Shown: positions 6,574-10,489 of the stretch, one piece after another
Layout: the number at the start of each line of letters is the position of its first letter
How positions within the stretch are numbered: position 1 is the first letter of the stretch
Source: an uncultured Clostridium sp.
GTDB taxonomy: Bacteria > Bacillota > Clostridia > Lachnospirales > Lachnospiraceae
Assembly (NCBI GenBank): GCA_900541315.1
Contig: UQJF01000110.1
Location: 1 to 10,489 of the forward strand
Reading direction: 5' to 3'
DNA: 10,489 nucleotides
Made by a program: the position numbers and the translations under genes
The notes under the pieces: model-generated
Databases searched by the model: none
What the model was told of the DNA's origin: nothing
Seen by the model: only the letters and a program-made list of their open reading frames with translations

Positions 6574-7527
6574 ATGGAAAATAAGAAGAAAAAACGTATC
6601 GTCATTGCTCTGGGCGGCAATGCTTTGGGAAATACTCTTCCTGAGCAGATGAAGGCAGTAAAGATCACCGCAAAGGCTATCGTGGACCTGATCGAGGAAG
6701 GCTGCGAAGTAATCGTAGCTCACGGAAATGGTCCTCAGGTTGGCATGATCAATAACGCTATGGCTGCATTAAGCCGCGAAGATGCAAATCAGCCCAATAC
6801 TCCTCTCTCCGTCTGCGTTGCAATGAGTCAGGCTTATATCGGCTACGACTTACAGAACGCTTTAAGAGAAGAGCTTTACAACCGTGATATTTATGATATT
6901 CCGGTTGCTACTATGATCACTCAGGTCCGTGTAGATGCAGATGATCCTGCATTTGATACTCCTTCCAAGCCGATCGGACATTTTATGACAAAAGAGCAGG
7001 CTGCACTGGCAGAAGAAAAATACGGATATATCATGAAAGAAGATGCCGGAAGAGGCTACCGCCGTGTAGTTGCTTCTCCAAAGCCAGCTGAGATCGTTGA
7101 AATCGGAGCGATCCGATCTCTGGTTGACTCCGGTCAGTTAGTAATTGCCTGCGGTGGCGGTGGTATTCCTGTTACCAGACAGGGCAACCACTTAAAGGGC
7201 GCAAGCGCTGTTATCGATAAAGACTTCGCAAGTGAGCTGTTGGCAGAAAATCTGAACGCAGATTTTCTCATTATCCTCACTGCTGTTGAAAAAGTTGCTA
7301 TTAACTTCGGAAAGCCGGAAGAAAAATGGCTGGATGACCTCGATACTGAAGAAGCTAGAAAGTACATTAAAGAAGGACATTTTGCGCCTGGTTCTATGCT
7401 TCCAAAAGTTCAGGCTGCTGTTAAATTTGCTGAATCAAAACCAGGACGCACTGCGCTCATTACGCTGCTGGAAAAGGCAAAAGACGGTATCCAGGGCAAG
7501 ACCGGTACCCATATCCATTTAGCGTAA
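6574..7527 (+). CDS. arcC: carbamate kinase
   Basis: A 317-residue amino-acid-kinase-fold enzyme of normal family length. It transfers phosphate from carbamoyl phosphate to ADP, giving ATP and carbamate, which breaks down to ammonia and CO2. Hallmarks are the N-terminal ALGGNALG (12-19), VAHGNGPQVG (48-57), SKPIGHF (131-137), ACGGGGIPV (192-200), VIDKDFAS with K216, and the nucleotide-site GSMLPKVQAAVKF with K278. It takes the carbamoyl phosphate expected from YgeW, making it the energy-conserving step of the cluster; E. coli has the equivalent yqeA in its cluster. The ribosome binding site is AAGGGG, nine bases upstream of ATG. It is 18 bases from the permease gene and co-transcribed with it. 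Promoter unclear: expression may depend on read-through of the terminator at 6365-6437. Confidence 0.95.
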   Translation: MENKKKKRIVIALGGNALGNTLPEQMKAVKITAKAIVDLIEEGCEVIVAHGNGPQVGMINNAMAALSREDANQPNTPLSVCVAMSQAYIGYDLQNALREELYNRDIYDIPVATMITQVRVDADDPAFDTPSKPIGHFMTKEQAALAEEKYGYIMKEDAGRGYRRVVASPKPAEIVEIGAIRSLVDSGQLVIACGGGGIPVTRQGNHLKGASAVIDKDFASELLAENLNADFLIILTAVEKVAINFGKPEEKWLDDLDTEEARKYIKEGHFAPGSMLPKVQAAVKFAESKPGRTALITLLEKAKDGIQGKTGTHIHLA

Positions 7528-7545
7528 ATAAAGGGGGCATTGCAT

Positions 7546-8877
7546 ATGAATACAACCAGTAAAGAAGGATCTTTATTTGAATTAGATGGCGTGCCAAAAC
7601 TGAGCCAGGCATTTCCTCTGGCCTTACAGCACGTTGTAGCTATGATCGTAGGCTGTGTTACGCCAGCTATCATTATCTCTGGTGCAGCTGGTCTTGAAAC
7701 TGCAGACCGCGTACTGCTGATACAGGCATCATTAGTTGTATCTGCACTTGCCACTCTCCTGCAGCTCTTTCCGATTGGAAAGAGAACTGGCTTTCATTTA
7801 GGCGCCGGACTCCCCGTTATCATCGGTGTAAGTTTTGCCTATGTGCCAAGTATGCAGGCCATTGCTGATCAGGGCGGTATCCCCGCAATCCTGGGTGCCC
7901 AGATCGTGGGCGGCATCTGTGCTATCCTTGTAGGACTAACGATCAAAAAGATCCGCAAGTTCTTCCCGCCATTGATCGCCGGTACTGTAGTTTTCACCAT
8001 TGGTCTCTCCCTTTATCCAACCGCTATCAATTACATGGCCGGTGGTGTAGGAAGTGCTGACTATGGTTCCTGGCAAAACTGGCTGGTAGCTATCTTTACC
8101 CTGCTAGTTGTTACTGGTTTAAATCATTTTGCAAAAGGATTCTTAAAACTGGCATCTATCCTGATTGGTATGATCATCGGATATATCTTTTCCAGCTTCT
8201 TCGGCATGGTAAGTTTCTCCAACGTAGCCCAAGCCGGTGTTTTCCAGCTTCCTCAGATCCTGCATTTTGGTGTTACCTTTGAGCCATCTGCATGTATCGC
8301 CTTAGGACTGCTGTTTATCATTAACTCCGTACAGGCTATCGGCGACTTCTCTGCTACTACTTCCGGCGGTTTAGACCGTGAGCCTACCACCAATGAACTT
8401 CAGGGAGCTATCCTGGGATATGGCGTTTCTAATATGATAGGTGCATGCCTCGGATGTCTTCCTACTGCAACTTACAGCCAGAACGTTGGTATCGTTGCTA
8501 CTACAAAGGTTGTAAACAGAGTAACTCTTGGACTTGCAGCTATGATCATTTTCATCGCAGGTGTATTTCCTAAGTTTTCTGCTCTTTTAACAACTATTCC
8601 ATATGCTGTACTGGGCGGTGCAACCGTTTCCGTATTCGCATCCATCGCCATGACCGGTATGAAGCTGGTTATGACAGAAGACATGAACTACCGCAATACT
8701 TCTATTGTAGGTCTTGCAGCAGCTCTTGGTATGGGTGTTTCCCAGGCGTCTGCGTCCCTTTCCGCATTCCCTGCATGGGTAACGACTATTTTTGGAAAAT
8801 CTCCAGTCGTTATTGCTACATTGGTAGCTATTTTCCTGAATGTAACACTTCCAAGAGATAAAAAAGCTGGTTCATAA
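7546..8877 (+). CDS. NCS2/NAT-family nucleobase permease (uracil-xanthine permease type)
   Basis: A 443-residue, very hydrophobic membrane protein with the many transmembrane segments of the nucleobase-ascorbate transporter family (core fold of 14). These carry purines or pyrimidines inward with a cation. The family signature QNxGxxxxT(K) is at 312-321 (QNVGIVATTK) and the TM8 region is VQAIGDFSATTSGGLDREP (262-280). Compared from memory with E. coli XanQ, the TM8 glutamate that binds the purine (E272) is Q263 here, and the TM9 aspartate (D304) is Y292; D267 is kept. So it is probably a separate subfamily with xanthine, urate or a related purine as likely cargo. The start is the ATG at 7546, eight bases after AAAGGGGG; a TTG at 7540 is too close to that site. 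Confidence 0.88.
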   Translation: MNTTSKEGSLFELDGVPKLSQAFPLALQHVVAMIVGCVTPAIIISGAAGLETADRVLLIQASLVVSALATLLQLFPIGKRTGFHLGAGLPVIIGVSFAYVPSMQAIADQGGIPAILGAQIVGGICAILVGLTIKKIRKFFPPLIAGTVVFTIGLSLYPTAINYMAGGVGSADYGSWQNWLVAIFTLLVVTGLNHFAKGFLKLASILIGMIIGYIFSSFFGMVSFSNVAQAGVFQLPQILHFGVTFEPSACIALGLLFIINSVQAIGDFSATTSGGLDREPTTNELQGAILGYGVSNMIGACLGCLPTATYSQNVGIVATTKVVNRVTLGLAAMIIFIAGVFPKFSALLTTIPYAVLGGATVSVFASIAMTGMKLVMTEDMNYRNTSIVGLAAALGMGVSQASASLSAFPAWVTTIFGKSPVVIATLVAIFLNVTLPRDKKAGS

Positions 8878-8912
8878 TATTTCATCATTAATTTGATTTC
8901 TTTTCTATCCTC

Positions 8913-8964
8913 AAAAGAGGGATATCACCTAAGGACTTTATTCGTCTGGTGGCATCCCTCTTTT
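8913..8964. terminator. bidirectional terminator between converging genes
   Basis: AAAAGAGGGAT (8913-8923) pairs perfectly with ATCCCTCTTTT (8954-8964) over 11 bases. After one mismatch, TCACC (8925-8929) pairs with GGTGG (8948-8952), leaving an 18-base loop. The A-run on one side and T-run on the other let it end the permease transcript and, read the other way, the SIMPL-lipoprotein transcript. The 101 bases from here to that gene's stop hold nothing else recognisable. Confidence 0.85.
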
Positions 8965-9065
8965 AGCTTATGTATCTATCTATCGACTTACAAACACGCA
9001 CTATCGTACTTTTTGTCTGCTAACGCAGGCCATTGGCTCCCTATTGTTTTCCTCCTGCACCCATT

Positions 9066-9830
9066 TTATTCCATCTCGAAGGTTACGCTTACCTGGGCTT
9101 CTATGAATATTTCTCCTGGCATAACCCCTATATCTGCAGTTGCATCTTCTGTCACTGCCATCATCTGCTTGGCAGAAGCACCTGCTGCATTATATCTTGC
9201 CTGGGGATAATAACCATTTTCCTCCATGCTTACTGCCTTTACAACAGTCATTTCCGCAGCCTCTGCCATAGCATCAGCCTTGCCTTTTGCCATTTCTACA
9301 GCCTTTTTCAATGCTTCCTGGTACTTTTCATCATAGTCACTGCAAAGATACTGAACAGAATCCAGCTCATTAACACCGGAAGCTACTGAATCTGTAATGA
9401 TCTTTCCTACATTCTCCACCAAAATATCTGAAACTGTGATACTGGTATTCATCTGATAGCCTTTAACCTTTTGCTGCCCGGAATTCCAATCATAAATAGG
9501 GCTCATACCATAATCCGATGTCTGAATAGACTTTTCCTCTACTCCCAAACCTTTCAAGGTTTCTAAAGTCCTATTTACATTTTGGGCATTTTCCTGCTGG
9601 CATTCCTGAGCTGTAGCAGCCTGTGTGTATACACTATACTGAATCTGAGCCATATCTGGAACTGCCTTTACTTCTTCTATGCCATTTACTGTAATGTGAT
9701 TACCGCCAATATCCCCCTGCTGCACTTTTACAGTATCCGGGATCCGTACACTGGTACTGCATCCTGAAAGCCCTGTCACTGATAAAACAAACACTGCCGC
9801 CAATATTAATTTTCCCCACGTTTTCTTCAT
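9066..9830 (-). CDS. SIMPL-domain (DUF541) lipoprotein
   Basis: A 254-residue secreted protein. A signal peptide with positive start MKKTWGK, hydrophobic core (8-20) and lipobox LSGC puts the lipid-modified cysteine at C24, so it should sit on the outer face of the membrane. The rest matches the SIMPL/DUF541 domain (about 45-254): start ITVNGIEEVKAVPDMAQIQYSV, middle GYQMNTSITVS, and the helix-rich YQEALKKAVEMAKGKADAMAEAA followed by VVKAVSMEENGYYP. Family function is poorly known; members have been linked to envelope stress and, in one animal protein, to kinase signalling. The start is the ATG at 9830, nine bases after AAGGAGG (9840-9846); the in-frame ATG at 9839 directly abuts that site. 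It is a single gene facing the permease, with no visible link to purine metabolism. Confidence 0.88.
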   Translation of the reverse strand: MKKTWGKLILAAVFVLSVTGLSGCSTSVRIPDTVKVQQGDIGGNHITVNGIEEVKAVPDMAQIQYSVYTQAATAQECQQENAQNVNRTLETLKGLGVEEKSIQTSDYGMSPIYDWNSGQQKVKGYQMNTSITVSDILVENVGKIITDSVASGVNELDSVQYLCSDYDEKYQEALKKAVEMAKGKADAMAEAAEMTVVKAVSMEENGYYPQARYNAAGASAKQMMAVTEDATADIGVMPGEIFIEAQVSVTFEME

Positions 9831-9873
9831 AATACGCATCCTCCTTTTACTGTTTTCCTCTCCTTCAGATGTT

Positions 9874-9911
9874 ATCTGCTACTGTTTTTTCATAATTTTA
9901 TATTAGCAGAT
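9874..9911. repeat. 8-base inverted repeat upstream of the SIMPL gene
   Basis: ATCTGCTA (9874-9881) and its complement TAGCAGAT (9904-9911) are separated by 22 bases that include a T-run. A possible minus-strand -10 box TAATAT (9900-9905) overlaps one arm, but no matching -35 was found. It may be a hairpin in the leader or an operator. The rest of 9847-9986 is AT-rich with no gene. Confidence 0.35.
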
Positions 9912-9986
9912 TTAAATTATTTTTGTTTTCTTTTATCTTAATGATAATTTACCTGTTTATTACAATTAATTCTCCCCTCAGCAGTA

Positions 9987-10015
9987 TTGACATCAACGCT
10001 TGAAAATGATATGAT
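9987..10015 (+). promoter_or_regulatory. promoter of tmRNA
   Basis: A perfect -35 TTGACA (9987-9992), a 17-base spacer and -10 TATGAT (10010-10015), one base from consensus. This is the strongest promoter in the window, as expected for an abundant stable RNA. Transcription should begin near 10022, leaving a 5' leader of about 54 bases that RNase P would remove from the precursor. Confidence 0.85.
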
Positions 10016-10075
10016 ACTCAAAGTAGCATTTCTTCGTTGGTTTACCAGATAAACAAAAGCTGAGTATTTTATTCA

Positions 10076-10412
10076 GGGGTTGTACTGGTTTCGACGGGGG
10101 TCATGCAGCTGGTGAAGCTATCCCCATGCGATGGGTTAAATGGCAAAATTAAAAATAAACGCTAACGACGAATTAGCATACGCTGCCTAATGGCAGCTGT
10201 CAGACTTAAGGCACCTACACTTTAAGACCCTGGCATCGACTATGTAGGAAACGACACATGTAAAGCTTTGCACATGTGGGCGTATTATGAAGCTACTGAA
10301 ACCGTCAGAGTGTTTCTTCCCGGACGGCAGAGGGAATGTTAAATAAGGAACTATGATAGTAGAAGAACAGGGAATTGATTTTCGGACAGGGGTTCGATTC
10401 CCCTCAGCTCCA
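10076..10412 (+). ncRNA. ssrA: transfer-messenger RNA (tmRNA)
   Basis: A complete one-piece tmRNA, which rescues stalled ribosomes and adds a degradation tag with SmpB. The 5' acceptor strand GGGGTTG (10076-10082) pairs with CAGCTCC (10405-10411), followed by discriminator A (10412). The conserved TTTCGACGGG lies near the 5' end, and the T-arm GGGGTTCGATTCCCC near the 3' end. The messenger part begins at the GCA resume codon (10143). The 3' CCA is not encoded (the next bases are CGC) and must be added afterwards. The length of about 337 bases is normal. No terminator was recognised in the remaining 77 bases, and no smpB gene is in the window. Confidence 0.97.
10143..10190 (+). other. tmRNA tag reading frame
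   Basis: From the GCA resume codon the frame reads A-K-L-K-I-N-A-N-D-E-L-A-Y-A-A and stops at TAA (10188-10190), a 15-residue tag. The ANDE core matches the familiar tag consensus. The end is YAA instead of the common LAA, still small and hydrophobic enough for ClpXP-type recognition. Choice of the first codon follows the usual position ahead of the A-rich stretch and was not confirmed by alignment. Confidence 0.85.
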
Positions 10413-10489
10413 CGCTAAAAACCGCGTATTTACGCAATGTCATTAACTTAAAAGCAGAAGATATTTATTCCGAAATGGATTAGATATCT

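Noticed and set aside
7134..7754. Overlapping open frames on the opposite strand of the kinase and permease genes, and similar ones elsewhere
   Set aside because: They are shadows of well-supported genes: no ribosome binding sites, no recognisable domains and biased composition.
192..8877. Selenoprotein genes, because the cluster is called selenium-dependent
   Set aside because: All genes here run from start to stop without an in-frame TGA. The selenium link concerns molybdenum hydroxylases and accessory genes not in this window.
10413..10489. Terminator or tRNA after the tmRNA
   Set aside because: A short GCGTA/TACGC inverted repeat is present, but the loop is too small and no T-run follows. 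No tRNA features were seen in the last 77 bases.

Overview
The window looks like anaerobic gut Firmicute DNA, most likely Lachnospiraceae or another Clostridia lineage. Three things point there: strong AGGAGG-type ribosome binding sites before almost every gene, an AT-rich promoter style, and the gene families present. The family assignment is by inspection only. Bases 1-33 are not genomic. They are an Illumina/Nextera tagmentation adapter ending in the Tn5 mosaic end, so base 34 is the true contig edge.

Bases 34-8877 hold part of the anaerobic purine (xanthine/urate) breakdown cluster known as the selenium-dependent cluster in Clostridia and as the ygeW-ygeX-ygeY/ssnA region in Escherichia coli. 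On the minus strand is the amidohydrolase ssnA (192-1523), followed by a structured untranslated stretch and a Shine-Dalgarno site whose gene lies beyond the contig edge. Divergent from it, on the plus strand, are a YheO-type PAS/HTH regulator (1770-2426), diaminopropionate ammonia-lyase dpaL/ygeX (2473-3681), the M20-type hydrolase ygeY (3729-5045), the knotted carbamoyltransferase ygeW (5145-6338), a strong intrinsic terminator, a leader that may be structured, carbamate kinase (6574-7527) and an NCS2/NAT purine permease (7546-8877). A long hairpin terminator that could work in both directions closes the cluster.

The proteins suggest a route. The permease brings in a purine, and ring opening is done by enzymes mostly outside the window, with SsnA as one amidohydrolase step. 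YgeW and YgeY trim the ureido/acyl intermediate, YgeW by releasing carbamoyl phosphate. Carbamate kinase converts carbamoyl phosphate to ATP, CO2 and ammonia, and DpaL splits 2,3-diaminopropionate to pyruvate and ammonia. The family roles are established in outline. The exact substrates of SsnA, YgeY and YgeW are not settled, and the order given here is inference.

The divergent promoter region (1524-1769) has two face-away promoters with the same TTGCAA -35 box and two perfect TTGTACAA palindromes. These are candidate operators for the adjacent regulator.

The right end is unrelated to purines. It has a minus-strand SIMPL-domain (DUF541) lipoprotein (9066-9830) and a complete tmRNA gene, ssrA (10076-10412), with a near-consensus promoter and a 15-residue tag. 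The last 77 bases hold nothing recognisable. No CRISPR array, insertion sequence, tRNA, rRNA or selenocysteine gene was seen.
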